From assembly GCF_003318275.1 (NCBI RefSeq), contig NZ_QOCH01000015.1, forward strand, positions 961,675 through 1,025,674: DNA of 64,000 bases. The letters run 5' to 3'. A program made the position numbers and the translations under genes. Below are positions 37,669-46,877 of this stretch, piece by piece. The notes under the pieces were generated by a model. That model made no database searches and was not told the DNA's origin. It was given only the letters and a program-made list of their open reading frames with translations. Source of the stretch: Marinobacter sp. F3R11 (GTDB lineage Bacteria > Pseudomonadota > Gammaproteobacteria > Pseudomonadales > Oleiphilaceae). Within the stretch, counting starts at the first letter, position 1, and every line of letters starts with the position of its first letter.

Positions 37669-38637
37669 ATGCGAAAGCTTACGTCTGCTGCACTGCTATG
37701 TGCACTCTCAGTGCCTGCCATGGCCCAAGCCAACTGTGGCGAAGTATCCATCACTGAAATGAACTGGGCCTCGAACACCGTAGTCACCAACGTTGCAAAA
37801 TTCATTATGGAACAAGGTTATGGCTGCGACGTATCGGTTGTACCTTCCGATACAGTCCCCGCGGTAACCTCTGTTGCTGAAAACGGCGAGCCGGATATTG
37901 TTACTGAACTCTGGCTGAACTCCGCCGGCGAGGCTTACCTGCGTCTTGAGCAGGAAGGCAAGATTCAACGACTGGCCAAAGTACTTGATCCTGGTGGTGT
38001 GGAAGGCTGGTGGATCCCTACTTACCTGGTAGAAAAACACCCTGAACTCAAGACCATCGAAGGCATCATGGACAATCCTGAACTGGTTGGCGCCCGTTTC
38101 AATAACTGCCCCGATGGCTGGGGTTGCCGGATCGTCAACGACAACCTGGTGCGCGCGCTGGATCTCGAAGCCTCAGGGATCAAAGTTTTCAACCACGGCT
38201 CTGGCGAGACCCTGGCCTCATCAATGGCGTCTGCCGTCCAGAGCGAAGAGCCCTGGTTTGGTTATTACTGGGGCCCGACCGTCCCTCTCGGAAAATATGA
38301 TATGACTCGAGTGGAACTGGGCGAATACAAGCCACAGGTTCACCAGAAGAATCAGACAGCTGACACGGAAAACCCCGGTGTATCCGAGTTCCCGGCGGCA
38401 ACCGTTCTTACTTCTGTTACCACCGATTTCAAAGATCGCGAACCGGAAGTAACTGAGATGCTCAGCAAAATGACATTCAAAACGGATACCATGAGTGCAC
38501 TGTTGGCATGGATGGATTCCAGCAATGCATCCGGCGAAGAAGCTGCCGTTTATTTCCTGACTAATAACCGTGATGAGTGGTCTGGCTGGCTGAACGAGGA
38601 CGCAAGGAAGAAACTCGCCGCCCTTCTTGAAAACTGA
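37669..38637 (+). CDS. ABC transporter substrate-binding protein, glycine betaine/quaternary amine (OpuAC) type
   Basis: The 322-residue protein has a signal peptide (MRKLTSAALLCALSVPAMAQA, cleavage near 20) and then the OpuAC fold (ITEMNWASNTVVTNVAKFIMEQGYG, VEGWWIPTYLVEKHPEL). Several tryptophans that form cation-pi boxes in betaine-, choline- and carnitine-binding proteins are present, but the exact ligand is open. The ATG at 37669 is chosen because a signal peptide follows; an upstream open frame has no homology. It is followed by permease and ATPase genes, with hairpins between. Confidence 0.88.
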   Translation: MRKLTSAALLCALSVPAMAQANCGEVSITEMNWASNTVVTNVAKFIMEQGYGCDVSVVPSDTVPAVTSVAENGEPDIVTELWLNSAGEAYLRLEQEGKIQRLAKVLDPGGVEGWWIPTYLVEKHPELKTIEGIMDNPELVGARFNNCPDGWGCRIVNDNLVRALDLEASGIKVFNHGSGETLASSMASAVQSEEPWFGYYWGPTVPLGKYDMTRVELGEYKPQVHQKNQTADTENPGVSEFPAATVLTSVTTDFKDREPEVTEMLSKMTFKTDTMSALLAWMDSSNASGEEAAVYFLTNNRDEWSGWLNEDARKKLAALLEN

Positions 38638-38650
38638 TTGACCCGCCTTT

Positions 38651-38737
38651 GCCCGGGCGCAGCCTTTGTAACGAGCTGCCCCGGGCTCGCCTGGTAGTAA
38701 TAGCAACGATTTCTGTGGCGCATGGCCACCCATGCGC
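38651..38737 (+). repeat. Two intercistronic hairpins between binding protein and permease genes
   Basis: Hairpin 1 has GCCCGGG (38651-38657) plus GCAG paired with CTGC plus CCCGGGC (38677-38686), giving 11 bp with one bulged C. Hairpin 2 has GCGCATGG (38718-38725) paired perfectly with CCATGCGC (38730-38737) around CCAC. Neither has a U-tract. Such hairpins often stabilise the upstream message and give more binding protein than permease. Confidence 0.6.
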
Positions 38738-38755
38738 ATGAGAGGCTGAACGCAA

Positions 38756-39796
38756 ATGGCAACCTACGACTCCCTCTTTTCGACACTGGGGTTAAAAGAC
38801 TGGTGTTCGGAAGGTAAATCAGATGGCCCGATGTCGATGGCTGATCTGCTCGCTAAAACCCAAAGCAAAAGTAACAGCACAGAGCCTGAGTCTCTGTGGG
38901 ATCTCCCATTTCCATCCATGGATACACTTAACGAATCCTGCGCGGCATTCCCGCAGTCGCGAGAGCTCACCAAAGGTCTGGAGCAGGGTTTTCTTGCCAT
39001 AAAAGACAACCTTAGTCTGGTACTCGATCCAGTCACCCAGCCGCTCAGCTGGTTTCTGGACGGGGCACTTTATGGCATGCTCAACACACCCTGGTGGATC
39101 GTTATTCCGGTCATGCTGGCCGTGGTTTTTCTGGTAACCAAATCCTGGAAGCTGGTTCTTCTTGTTGCAAGCAGCATTTGCCTGCTGGCATTCATTGATT
39201 ACTACGAATACGCCATGCAGACGCTTGCTATCATTTTCGTCTGCGCCTTCCTCTGCGTATTGCTCGGGGTACCTATTGGCATTGCCATGTCCAGAAGCAA
39301 CACCTTTCAGAGGATGACAATCCCTGTACTCGATATGCTTCAGACGTTGCCGCCGTTTGTGTATCTGATTCCGCTGATTTTTCTGTTCAGCGTTACGGAG
39401 TCCAAACTCTATGGTATCGCCATCATTCTCTACGCAATCGTACCGGTGGTGCGCCTGACTAACCTGGGTATACGCCTGGTGGACAAGGACGTAATTGAAG
39501 CCGCTGACGCCTTCGGTATGACCCCCCGACAAAAGCTGTTCAAAGTCCAGATCCCTCTTGCCCTGCCGAATATCATGGCTGGCGTGAACCAGACCATCAT
39601 GATGAGCCTGGCCATGGTTGTTATTGCGTCTCTGGTATCGGCACCTGGCCTCGGTGTTCTGGTGCTCCGTGGCATACGTAATCTGGAACTTGGTGTTGGC
39701 CTGGTTGCCGGCCTCGGCATAGTCATCCTGGCCGTTATTCTGGATCGGGTAACCAAGGCTTCTCTGGCACGCATCAATGCCACCCATAAGCAGTGA
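38756..39796 (+). CDS. ABC transporter permease, glycine betaine/quaternary amine (ProW) type
   Basis: The 346-residue inner-membrane protein has a polar N-terminal stretch of about 80 residues, like ProW, then roughly six to seven membrane segments and the EAA-type coupling motif (EAADAFGMTPRQKLFKVQIPLALPNIMAG, about 246-274), which contacts the ATPase. It would move an osmoprotectant or methylamine. It lies between the binding protein and ATPase genes, 9 bases before the latter. Confidence 0.9.
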   Translation: MATYDSLFSTLGLKDWCSEGKSDGPMSMADLLAKTQSKSNSTEPESLWDLPFPSMDTLNESCAAFPQSRELTKGLEQGFLAIKDNLSLVLDPVTQPLSWFLDGALYGMLNTPWWIVIPVMLAVVFLVTKSWKLVLLVASSICLLAFIDYYEYAMQTLAIIFVCAFLCVLLGVPIGIAMSRSNTFQRMTIPVLDMLQTLPPFVYLIPLIFLFSVTESKLYGIAIILYAIVPVVRLTNLGIRLVDKDVIEAADAFGMTPRQKLFKVQIPLALPNIMAGVNQTIMMSLAMVVIASLVSAPGLGVLVLRGIRNLELGVGLVAGLGIVILAVILDRVTKASLARINATHKQ

Positions 39797-39805
39797 GGAC
39801 ATAAC

Positions 39806-40864
39806 GTGGCAAACGATATCAAGATATCTATCAAACACCTCTACAAAATATTCGGACCAACCCCGGATGTGGCACTTGAATATGTGAAGCGGGGAATGAA
39901 CAAGGCAGACCTGCTGGAGCAGCAGAACCATGTTCTGGGGCTCAGGGATATCAACGTGGACATCCGTGATGGCGAGATCACCGTTATCATGGGGCTTTCA
40001 GGGTCCGGCAAGTCCACGCTGATCCGGCACCTGAACCGCCTGATTGAACCCACCGCCGGTGAAATCAGGCTTGATGGCACCGACGTTCTGAGCCTGAACG
40101 AAGAGCAGTTGCGCCAACTCCGGCGGGAACAGATGTCCATGGTGTTCCAGAAATTCGCGTTGCTGCCACACAAAACCGTGCTCGAAAACGCAGGTATGGC
40201 ACTCAATATTCGCGGTTATACGATCGCAGACTTTGAAAGCGAAGCGGTAAAGTGGCTGGCCCGGGTAGGTCTGGAGGGCAACGAGAACCAATACCCCCAC
40301 CAGCTCTCAGGAGGTATGCAACAACGGGTTGGCATAGCCCGTGCGCTGGTATCCAACTCTCCCATCATGCTGATGGACGAGGCATTCTCAGCACTGGATC
40401 CACTTATCCGCTCGGACATGCAGGACCTGCTGCTGGAACTTCAGGCCGAGCTCCAGAAAACCATCGTGTTCATCACTCACGATCTGGACGAAGCCCTCAA
40501 ACTCTCTGATCATCTGGTCATTCTCAAAGATGGCGAAGTGGTTCAGCAGGGCGACCCGCAGGAAATTCTGCTCAACCCCAATGACCCTTACATTATTGAC
40601 TTTATCAGCGACATAAACCGGGCGCGGGTGCTTCGCGTGCGTTCTATCATGAAAAAACACGTCGATAACGATGGGGACTATGCCGGGGATATTTCCGAGA
40701 AAGACAACCTTGAAACTGTTCTCTCCCGTTCCGGAGGCGACACGGATATGGTCTTCCGAGTCGTCAGAAACGGTGAAATGGTGGGCAGCCTCAGCATGAA
40801 AGACCTGACCCGGGCACTGGTTCCAACGGACGCTTCCACCGCAAGGACAAATCGTACAGACTGA
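39806..40864 (+). CDS. ABC transporter ATP-binding protein, glycine betaine/quaternary amine (ProV) type
   Basis: The 352-residue ATPase starts with GTG at 39806. Walker A is GLSGSGKST (63-71), the signature LSGGMQQR is near 167, and Walker B MLMDEAFSALDP is near 187. The N-terminal extension (YKIFGPTPDVALEYVKRGMNKADLL) is characteristic of the ProV/OpuAA group. The C-terminal 80 residues look like a remnant of the paired CBS region. It is the last gene of the transporter operon. Confidence 0.93.
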   Translation: MANDIKISIKHLYKIFGPTPDVALEYVKRGMNKADLLEQQNHVLGLRDINVDIRDGEITVIMGLSGSGKSTLIRHLNRLIEPTAGEIRLDGTDVLSLNEEQLRQLRREQMSMVFQKFALLPHKTVLENAGMALNIRGYTIADFESEAVKWLARVGLEGNENQYPHQLSGGMQQRVGIARALVSNSPIMLMDEAFSALDPLIRSDMQDLLLELQAELQKTIVFITHDLDEALKLSDHLVILKDGEVVQQGDPQEILLNPNDPYIIDFISDINRARVLRVRSIMKKHVDNDGDYAGDISEKDNLETVLSRSGGDTDMVFRVVRNGEMVGSLSMKDLTRALVPTDASTARTNRTD

Positions 40865-40966
40865 GGGGGCCAATGCCAGACAGCCTCCGGTTCCGCCGAT
40901 CAGGTTTCATGCCCGCAGGCCGGAGCAGTCTCCAGCTTGCGGATGATTCAGTAATTGATTGATTCC

Positions 40967-41944
40967 TTACTGGGTGGCTTTGCTTTCCGTTGACTGAAAC
41001 GCGGTGATGGTCTCGCCAGAGGATGTTGTCAGCACCAACTCCCCACGGCGGCCAATTGCCGCAGAGGTCACCTTCGCCATAAGTTCCAGAAAGCGGTGTT
41101 CCTGCGCCATCAGGGCCGGAGCACACGCCATTCTTGTTGAAAATATACCGCCGAAGCTCACACCTTCACCCTTGATCTCGTATTGGCCTCCGTATCGATT
41201 GCAGGATGCCAGCCCGGCCATACGGTTCTCTCCCAGAAACTCTATAGTCATGCGGGAACTGTCAATAATGCCGGCGCCCGCCAGGTCTTCCACAACCCAC
41301 TCTGCGCCACGGAACAGACGGTAAGGATCGCCACCACAACCTTTAAAAACCTCACCATTCATTTCAAGCCGCACCTGTGCCGGGAACTGCGAACCAGACA
41401 TACTATCTTCACATAACTGGCGTGCCACCTTTAGGGTTAGCTGCTGCCCATCCAGCTCACCACGAAATTCGCGGCCGTGGCGGTTAGCAACGACGGTATC
41501 GATGGCTACAATCTCCGGCTCTCCGGATTCAAACGGGCGGTGGAACAGCAGTTCTCCATCGTCTACCTGAACGTGCCAGAAAGGCTCATTGCCAGCAGCC
41601 TGAAACGGCATTTCCAACGCGCCCGCCTGCAGGCATTCAGGATAAACCTCTCCTTTTACGGTAAAGGTTGCCCGCTCGCCCTTGCTCCAGAAGCTGGTTC
41701 CATCATCGTCCCGGGCTACATAAAGCGCTCCGGAAGCACTTACCTTCGGTTTCAGAAGCAGGCGTTCACCCCGATAATCAATGCCCAGCATGTCACCGTC
41801 ATCCGCCTTGGCGACCGTGACGTCAAGCTGACCACACTGATACCTGCCCGAGACATCCGGAGCACTTGGCCCGGTGGCACACGCAGAAATAAAAAGCCCG
41901 CTGACCGCGACGACAGATGTCATCAAAAACCGCTGCAAATACAT
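40967..41944 (-). CDS. Lipoprotein with MliC-like, central and META domains
   Basis: The 325-residue protein has a lipoprotein signal (lipobox ISAC, Cys near 21). Region 1 (about 35-95, YQCGQLDVTVAK) resembles MliC/PliC lysozyme inhibitors. Region 2 (about 100-190; PFQAAGNEPFWHVQVDDGELL) matches a COG3650-like heat-shock-lipoprotein stretch. Region 3 (about 215-320; AEWVVEDLAGAGIIDSSRMTIEFLGENRMAGLASCNRYGGQYEI) is a META/HslJ domain. The predicted location is the periplasm or outer membrane. It may protect the envelope or bind lysozyme, but this is inference. Confidence 0.8.
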   Translation of the reverse strand: MYLQRFLMTSVVAVSGLFISACATGPSAPDVSGRYQCGQLDVTVAKADDGDMLGIDYRGERLLLKPKVSASGALYVARDDDGTSFWSKGERATFTVKGEVYPECLQAGALEMPFQAAGNEPFWHVQVDDGELLFHRPFESGEPEIVAIDTVVANRHGREFRGELDGQQLTLKVARQLCEDSMSGSQFPAQVRLEMNGEVFKGCGGDPYRLFRGAEWVVEDLAGAGIIDSSRMTIEFLGENRMAGLASCNRYGGQYEIKGEGVSFGGIFSTRMACAPALMAQEHRFLELMAKVTSAAIGRRGELVLTTSSGETITAFQSTESKATQ

Positions 41945-42117
41945 AGACACGTCCTGTGGTTGTATCGTAAATAAATGCCAGTATCTTAATGACTGGCCTG
42001 CCCAAAAACCAATTCCCGAGGCTCGCCCTTTTAAAAACAGAGAATCCGGACAGCCCTGCGGCTTTTTATCTACCCGGCACAAAGCTATGCTGAAGCCCAT
42101 AAATCAGGAGGCACTTC

Positions 42118-42864
42118 ATGGCTATCAGGCTTTATCAGTTCGCCATATCCCACTACTGCGAGAAAATCCGCTGGGCATTGGATTACAGGAATCTCAATTA
42201 TGAAACCACAAACCTCCTTCCCGGGCAGCACGTAAAAGCCATACAAAAGCTGACCAATGGTGCAGGAACCTCCGTACCGGTTCTGGAACACAATGGTGAG
42301 ATAATCCAGGGCTCATCTGACATACTCGATTACCTCGACCAGGAATTCCCCGGCAAACCGCTCATACCAACCGATGAGGCTGCAAAAGCACTGGCAACAC
42401 AATGGGAAAAACGCCTCGACGACGAAGCTGGCCCGGCCGTTCGCTGCTATTCGTATCACCACCTCCTCCAGCGTCCAAAGGTTGTAGTACCACTACTGGC
42501 CGCAGGCACGCCTTTCTACAACCGCATTCTGCTCAGTCTGGCATTCAGCAGGGTGGATGAAGTTATGCGAAAATGGATGAAAATCAATGATAAAACTGCC
42601 GAACAGTCACGAGTAGTTATGGAGAGGCTACTCACGGAACTGGTAGAAACCTATAGCCGGCAGCCGTTCCTGGCGGGTGATTCCTTTTCCCGGGCCGATC
42701 TCACAGCTGCGGCACTTTTTGCTCCGCTGTTTCAACCTGAGGCCTACCCCGTGCCCTGGCCAAAACCGGCACGTATGCCGAAGGAAATGCGAACCTGGCT
42801 TAACCAGTGGCAACCGCAACTGCAGGTACTCAGGAAGATCTACGAAGACTACCGCCAGCCCTGA
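42118..42864 (+). CDS. Glutathione S-transferase family protein
   Basis: The 248-residue protein has an N-terminal thioredoxin fold with AISHYCEKIRWALDYRNL (Cys near 14, a CxxK type active site), GAGTSVPVLEHNGEIIQGSSDILDYLDQEFPG with the glutathione-binding residues, and a helical C-terminal half. AGGAGG lies upstream. It differs clearly from the other transferase at 36664-37281. Specificity is unknown; it is divergent from the lipoprotein gene. Confidence 0.88.
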   Translation: MAIRLYQFAISHYCEKIRWALDYRNLNYETTNLLPGQHVKAIQKLTNGAGTSVPVLEHNGEIIQGSSDILDYLDQEFPGKPLIPTDEAAKALATQWEKRLDDEAGPAVRCYSYHHLLQRPKVVVPLLAAGTPFYNRILLSLAFSRVDEVMRKWMKINDKTAEQSRVVMERLLTELVETYSRQPFLAGDSFSRADLTAAALFAPLFQPEAYPVPWPKPARMPKEMRTWLNQWQPQLQVLRKIYEDYRQP

Positions 42865-42918
42865 ACGTATGTAATCTCCGGGCCCCTTACCAGGAAAGAC
42901 AAAAGGAAGATACACAGA

Positions 42919-43290
42919 ATGAACCCCTTGCCTGAGCCCCGCCCCCGTCTGGTTCCCAGACTGAGACTGAAAACCGGAGACACCATAGCTCTTGGTCCTG
43001 GCAAAGCTCAGCTGCTGGAGCTTATCGGGCAGTACCACTCGATATCCGCTGCAGCCCGGGCTCTGAAAATGAGTTACAGGAGAGCCTGGTTGCTGGTAGA
43101 CACCATGAATTCATGTTTTCGCCAGCCCCTGGTCCTGACCAGCACAGGAGGCTCTCAGGGCGGTGGTGCCACACTCTCTGCTGAAGGGTTGAAAGTACTC
43201 TCTCTTTACCGGCAGTATGAAAAAACCGTAGCTGAGTGCCCGGAACTCGCTGAGCTGACCGCTATGCTGAACGATACGCCTGAAACCTGA
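42919..43290 (+). CDS. ModE-type winged-helix regulator lacking the molybdate-binding domain
   Basis: The 123-residue protein is only the LysR-like winged helix-turn-helix part of ModE (about 25-105; LGPGKAQLLELIGQYHSISAAARALKMSYRRAWLLVDTMNSCF). E. coli ModE has about 260 residues with two C-terminal Mop domains; none follows here. A ModE-like operator lies 60 bases downstream, just ahead of modA, so it probably controls modABC. How it senses molybdate without a Mop domain is unclear. It may be a DNA-binding-only form that works with another sensor. Confidence 0.85.
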   Translation: MNPLPEPRPRLVPRLRLKTGDTIALGPGKAQLLELIGQYHSISAAARALKMSYRRAWLLVDTMNSCFRQPLVLTSTGGSQGGGATLSAEGLKVLSLYRQYEKTVAECPELAELTAMLNDTPET

Positions 43291-43349
43291 ACCTATCGAC
43301 AAAACATCTACTGCTTGTTTCCAGTCGCTGGCAGCGCTAACATTCCTGC

Positions 43350-43373
43350 CGTTATATACGGTCAGATATAAGG
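43350..43373 (+). promoter_or_regulatory. ModE-like operator upstream of modA
   Basis: CGTTATATA-CGGTCA-GATATAAGG follows the inverted pattern CGnTATATA-N6-TATATAnCG known from E. coli modA, with two mismatches in the right half. It ends 11 bases before the modA ATG and overlaps the ribosome site, so binding would repress. Confidence 0.65.
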
Positions 43374-43383
43374 AAATTATTTC

Positions 43384-44163
43384 ATGTTACGGCTTAAAAA
43401 GTGTGCCCACGAACTGGCGAGACTGTGCACGGGGCTCTGCCTGCTACTGACATTCAGTGGTATAGCCCACGGCGCTGATGTTCGTATCGCAGTTGCCGCC
43501 AACTTTACCGACACCACCCGCGATCTTATTACAGCCTTTGGTGATGCCACCGGGCTGGAAGCGGTAGCAAGCTACGGGTCCACCGGAAAGCTCTACGCAC
43601 AAATAGAAAACGGCGCGCCGTTCGACGTGTTTCTTGCCGCCGACAGTCGCCGGCCCGAGCTTCTTGAGAGGAATGGGCTGGGCGTAGCAGGAACCCGCTT
43701 CAACTATGCAACAGGCAAATTGGTGTTATGGAGCCCGGAACCCGCAACGTTTGATGACCCTCAAGCCTGGCTGGAGTCTGATGGTTTTTCCCGACTGGCC
43801 ATAGCAAACCCGAAAACGGCACCTTATGGCCTGGCGGCCCGGGAAGTGCTTGCCGGGATGAACCTCTGGGAGTCTTTGCAGGCTCGCCTTGTACGTGGCG
43901 ATTCCATTGCCCAGACGTTCCAGTTTGTCGCCACTGACAACGCCCAGGCAGGTTTTGTAGCCCTCTCCCAGGTTCGTAGCTGGGGTAAAGATGAAGGTTC
44001 ACTCTGGCTGATTCCGCAAAGCTACTATGCCCCAATCAACCAACAGGCTATCCTTCTGAGCCGCAGCGAGAATAATGATGCCGCTCGCCAATGGCTGAGG
44101 TTCTTGCGCAGTGACAAGGCCCGAAGCATCATCGAAAGCTTTGGTTATGAAACCGAACACTGA
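43384..44163 (+). CDS. modA: Molybdate-binding periplasmic protein
   Basis: The 259-residue protein has a signal peptide (about 1-30, cleavage after AHG or AHGA) and then VRIAVAANFTDTTRDLITAF, SYGSTGKLYAQIENGAPFDVFLAAD and YATGKLVLWSP, classic for ModA, which captures molybdate or tungstate. AAGGAAA precedes the ATG. It is first in modABC; its downstream partners are modB and modC. Confidence 0.95.
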   Translation: MLRLKKCAHELARLCTGLCLLLTFSGIAHGADVRIAVAANFTDTTRDLITAFGDATGLEAVASYGSTGKLYAQIENGAPFDVFLAADSRRPELLERNGLGVAGTRFNYATGKLVLWSPEPATFDDPQAWLESDGFSRLAIANPKTAPYGLAAREVLAGMNLWESLQARLVRGDSIAQTFQFVATDNAQAGFVALSQVRSWGKDEGSLWLIPQSYYAPINQQAILLSRSENNDAARQWLRFLRSDKARSIIESFGYETEH

Positions 44164-44182
44164 GCAGTAACCGGCAAAGACC

Positions 44183-44860
44183 ATGGACATATACTGGGAG
44201 CCCGTGTGGCTGACCCTGAAACTTGCAGGCTTTACTACCGCGGTGCTCCTCGTCGTGGGCACGCCTGTCGCCTGGTGGCTTGCCCGCAGCAAGCACTGGG
44301 TCCGGCAGCCTGTTGCAGCAATCATCGCTTTACCTCTGGTATTACCACCTACTGTTCTCGGGTTTTACCTGCTGGTACTGATGGGCCCCAAGGGGATGGT
44401 CGGACAACTTACCCAAGAGCTTGGACTGGGCTTGTTACCATTCACTTTTGAGGGTCTGGTGATTGCGTCGGTCATTTACTCGCTACCGTTTACTGTTCAG
44501 CCTCTGCAAAATGCCTTCGGATCCATCAATCAACAACTTCTTGAAGTAGCATCCACCCTCCGGGCCTCACCCCGGGATCGGTTTTTTTCCATTGTGCTGC
44601 CTCTCGCCCGGCCGGGGTTTCTTACCGCTGGCGTTCTCACTTTTGCCCACACAATCGGTGAATTTGGTGTTGTACTAATGATCGGGGGCAACATCCCTGG
44701 TGAAACCAAGGTGCTTTCCGTGGCCATTTATGATCACGTTGAATCCCTGGAATATGCCCAGGCCCACTGGCTCGCAGCAGGCATGGTTGCATTCTCCTTC
44801 GTGGTGCTAGTGGTGTTGTATTCGCTCAATGGCCGGCTACAGCCAGGGTTGGTAAAATAA
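44183..44860 (+). CDS. modB: Molybdate ABC transporter permease
   Basis: The 225-residue inner-membrane protein has five to six membrane segments. The coupling motif EVASTLRASPRDRFFSIVLPLARPGFL (about 117-143) and FAHTIGEFGVVLMIGGNIPGETK are typical of ModB. It overlaps modC by one base (TAATG). Confidence 0.95.
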   Translation: MDIYWEPVWLTLKLAGFTTAVLLVVGTPVAWWLARSKHWVRQPVAAIIALPLVLPPTVLGFYLLVLMGPKGMVGQLTQELGLGLLPFTFEGLVIASVIYSLPFTVQPLQNAFGSINQQLLEVASTLRASPRDRFFSIVLPLARPGFLTAGVLTFAHTIGEFGVVLMIGGNIPGETKVLSVAIYDHVESLEYAQAHWLAAGMVAFSFVVLVVLYSLNGRLQPGLVK

Positions 44861-45939
44861 TGGCTGACTCTGGAATACAGGCACGGTTTTGTTGCCACTT
44901 CGGAGCATTTACACTGGATGTAGATCTGGATTTGCCGGGCAACGGGCTCACCGCCTTGTTCGGACACTCCGGGTGTGGCAAAACAACGCTTCTGCGCTGT
45001 ATGGCCGGCCTGCAGTCTGCTGACGGAACCATGTGTGTCAACGGTGATGAGTGGCAGAACAAGTCGGTTAGCCGCCCGGTTCATCAGCGACCTCTCGCCT
45101 ACGTGTTTCAGGAAACCAGCCTGTTCCCTCACCTTTCGGTAAAGCGCAATCTGATGTACGGATATCAGCGCATCCCCCGGAGTGATCGCCAGATTTCCTT
45201 CGATCAGGCCTCACAATGGCTGGGCCTTTCCAGGTTGCTTGATCGCATGCCCGACAAGCTCTCTGGCGGCGAACGCCAGCGAGTAGCTATTGCCCGTGCT
45301 TTGCTGACCAGCCCCAGGCTGCTGCTGATGGACGAGCCCCTGTCCGCGCTTGACCAGACCAGCAAGCAGGAAATCCTGCCCTATCTGGAGGCCCTGCGGG
45401 ACAAACTTGCCATTCCCATTCTTTACGTTTCCCACTCGACTGCAGAAGTCGCCAGACTGGCAGATCATATTGTAATGATGGACAAAGGGAAGGTGGTCGC
45501 GGAGGGTCCGTTACAACAGATCATGGCACGTACAGACCAGCCATTCGGGCTGGAGGAAGATGCGGGGGTTATTCTCGACGCCTGCATATCGGAGCGTGAC
45601 GACCGCTGGCACCTGTGCCGCGCCGACTTCGAGGGAGGGCATCTCTGGATTCGGGCAGACGAAGGCCTGGCCGTTGGGCAAAGTATACGCTTGCAGGTGC
45701 TGGCAAGGGATATCAGCCTGGCCAGGAGCGAACAAACCGACCAGAGCATTCAGAATCTGCTGCCCGCCACCGTGGATGAAGTCGTTTCAGACGTCAGCCC
45801 GGGCACCTCCATGGTACGTCTGCTTGCAGGTCAGACTCCCTTTCTCTCACGCCTTACTACACGGGCCGTGCACACCCTTGCCATTGCTCCCGGGCAACAA
45901 CTGTGGATGCAAGTGAAGTCTGTAGCGATTGTTGACTGA
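44860..45939 (+). CDS. modC: Molybdate ABC transporter ATP-binding protein
   Basis: The 359-residue ATPase has Walker A GHSGCGKT (35-42), signature LSGGERQRVAIARAL (about 131) and Walker B LLMDEPLSALDQ. The C-terminal 80 residues (about 285-359) form a Mop/TOBE domain that binds oxyanion and probably gates the transporter. It is the last gene of the operon, convergent with vfr 32 bases away. Confidence 0.94.
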   Translation: MADSGIQARFCCHFGAFTLDVDLDLPGNGLTALFGHSGCGKTTLLRCMAGLQSADGTMCVNGDEWQNKSVSRPVHQRPLAYVFQETSLFPHLSVKRNLMYGYQRIPRSDRQISFDQASQWLGLSRLLDRMPDKLSGGERQRVAIARALLTSPRLLLMDEPLSALDQTSKQEILPYLEALRDKLAIPILYVSHSTAEVARLADHIVMMDKGKVVAEGPLQQIMARTDQPFGLEEDAGVILDACISERDDRWHLCRADFEGGHLWIRADEGLAVGQSIRLQVLARDISLARSEQTDQSIQNLLPATVDEVVSDVSPGTSMVRLLAGQTPFLSRLTTRAVHTLAIAPGQQLWMQVKSVAIVD

Positions 45940-45971
45940 CGGGGCTTCCGGGCCAGAAACCCCACAATGTG

Positions 45972-46613
45972 TCAGCGGGTGCCGAAAACCACCATGGTTT
46001 TGCCTTTCACTCTTACAAGACCCTGATCTTCAAGGGTTTTCAGAACCCGGCCCACCATCTCACGAGAGCAGCCAACTATCCGGCCGATTTCCTGACGCGT
46101 AATCTTTATCTGCATGCCATCCGGATGGGTCATGGCATCCGGCTCCTTACACAGATCCAGCAAGGTACGTGCAACTCGCCCGGTAACGTCGAGAAATGCC
46201 AGGTCGCCAACTTTACGTGTTGTCTGACGCAACCGGGAGGCCATCTGTTCGCCAATAAAGTAGAGCACCCCGAGATCCTGCTGAGCAATTTCCCGGAATT
46301 TGGGGTAGCTTATCTCGGCAACCTCACATTCGGTTTTGGCTTTTACCCAGGCGCTGCGGGAATCCATGTTGTCGAACAACCCCATCTCGCCGAAAAAATC
46401 CCCGGCATTGAGATAGGCCATGATCATCTCGCGACCATCATCGTCCTCAATAATGACGGTGACAGAACCCTTTACGATGTAAAAGAGAGAGTCGCTTTTG
46501 TCACCTGCGTAAATAATCGTGCTCTTGGCCGGATATCGGCGACGATGACATTGTGAAAGAAAATAGTCGAGATGTTTGGTCTTCTGCTCAACCGGCTTGA
46601 CGATAGTGGCCAT
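45972..46613 (-). CDS. vfr: cAMP receptor-type global regulator (Vfr/Crp)
   Basis: The 213-residue protein is homologous to Pseudomonas Vfr and E. coli CRP. The cyclic nucleotide-binding domain (about 15-120) includes [29 protein letters not shown], with the conserved Glu and the Arg-Ser pair that hold cAMP. The C-terminal helix-turn-helix is [24 protein letters not shown] (about 172-195). GGAGG precedes the ATG. In Pseudomonas it lies directly after trpC; here a 10-kb block separates them. Confidence 0.92.
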   Translation of the reverse strand: MATIVKPVEQKTKHLDYFLSQCHRRRYPAKSTIIYAGDKSDSLFYIVKGSVTVIIEDDDGREMIMAYLNAGDFFGEMGLFDNMDSRSAWVKAKTECEVAEISYPKFREIAQQDLGVLYFIGEQMASRLRQTTRKVGDLAFLDVTGRVARTLLDLCKEPDAMTHPDGMQIKITRQEIGRIVGCSREMVGRVLKTLEDQGLVRVKGKTMVVFGTR

Positions 46614-46877
46614 AATGCGAGTCGTGCCTCCTCAAATACTAGCGGATTCCGATGTTTGTTATTCACCCAGCTTTCCCTGCGGGTTCATTTTTTAGTAAAA
46701 ATCAGAGCAACTTATAGCAAGAAGGTATGCTTCGGGCAACTGGAAACAGGATACAAGATGTATCCGGAACGAATACAGTCAACTGTCAGTATACACAGGT
46801 TATGCTAGCATCCCGTTCCAACCGTTTATCTCGGGGCCTGCAAATGCCGGCCCCTGTTTAACAGGAGAACACTCTTC

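Noticed and set aside
38819..39931. Open frame of about 370 codons on the minus strand across the permease gene
   Set aside because: It is antisense to the conserved ProW-type permease, with His/Asn-rich composition typical of a codon shadow.
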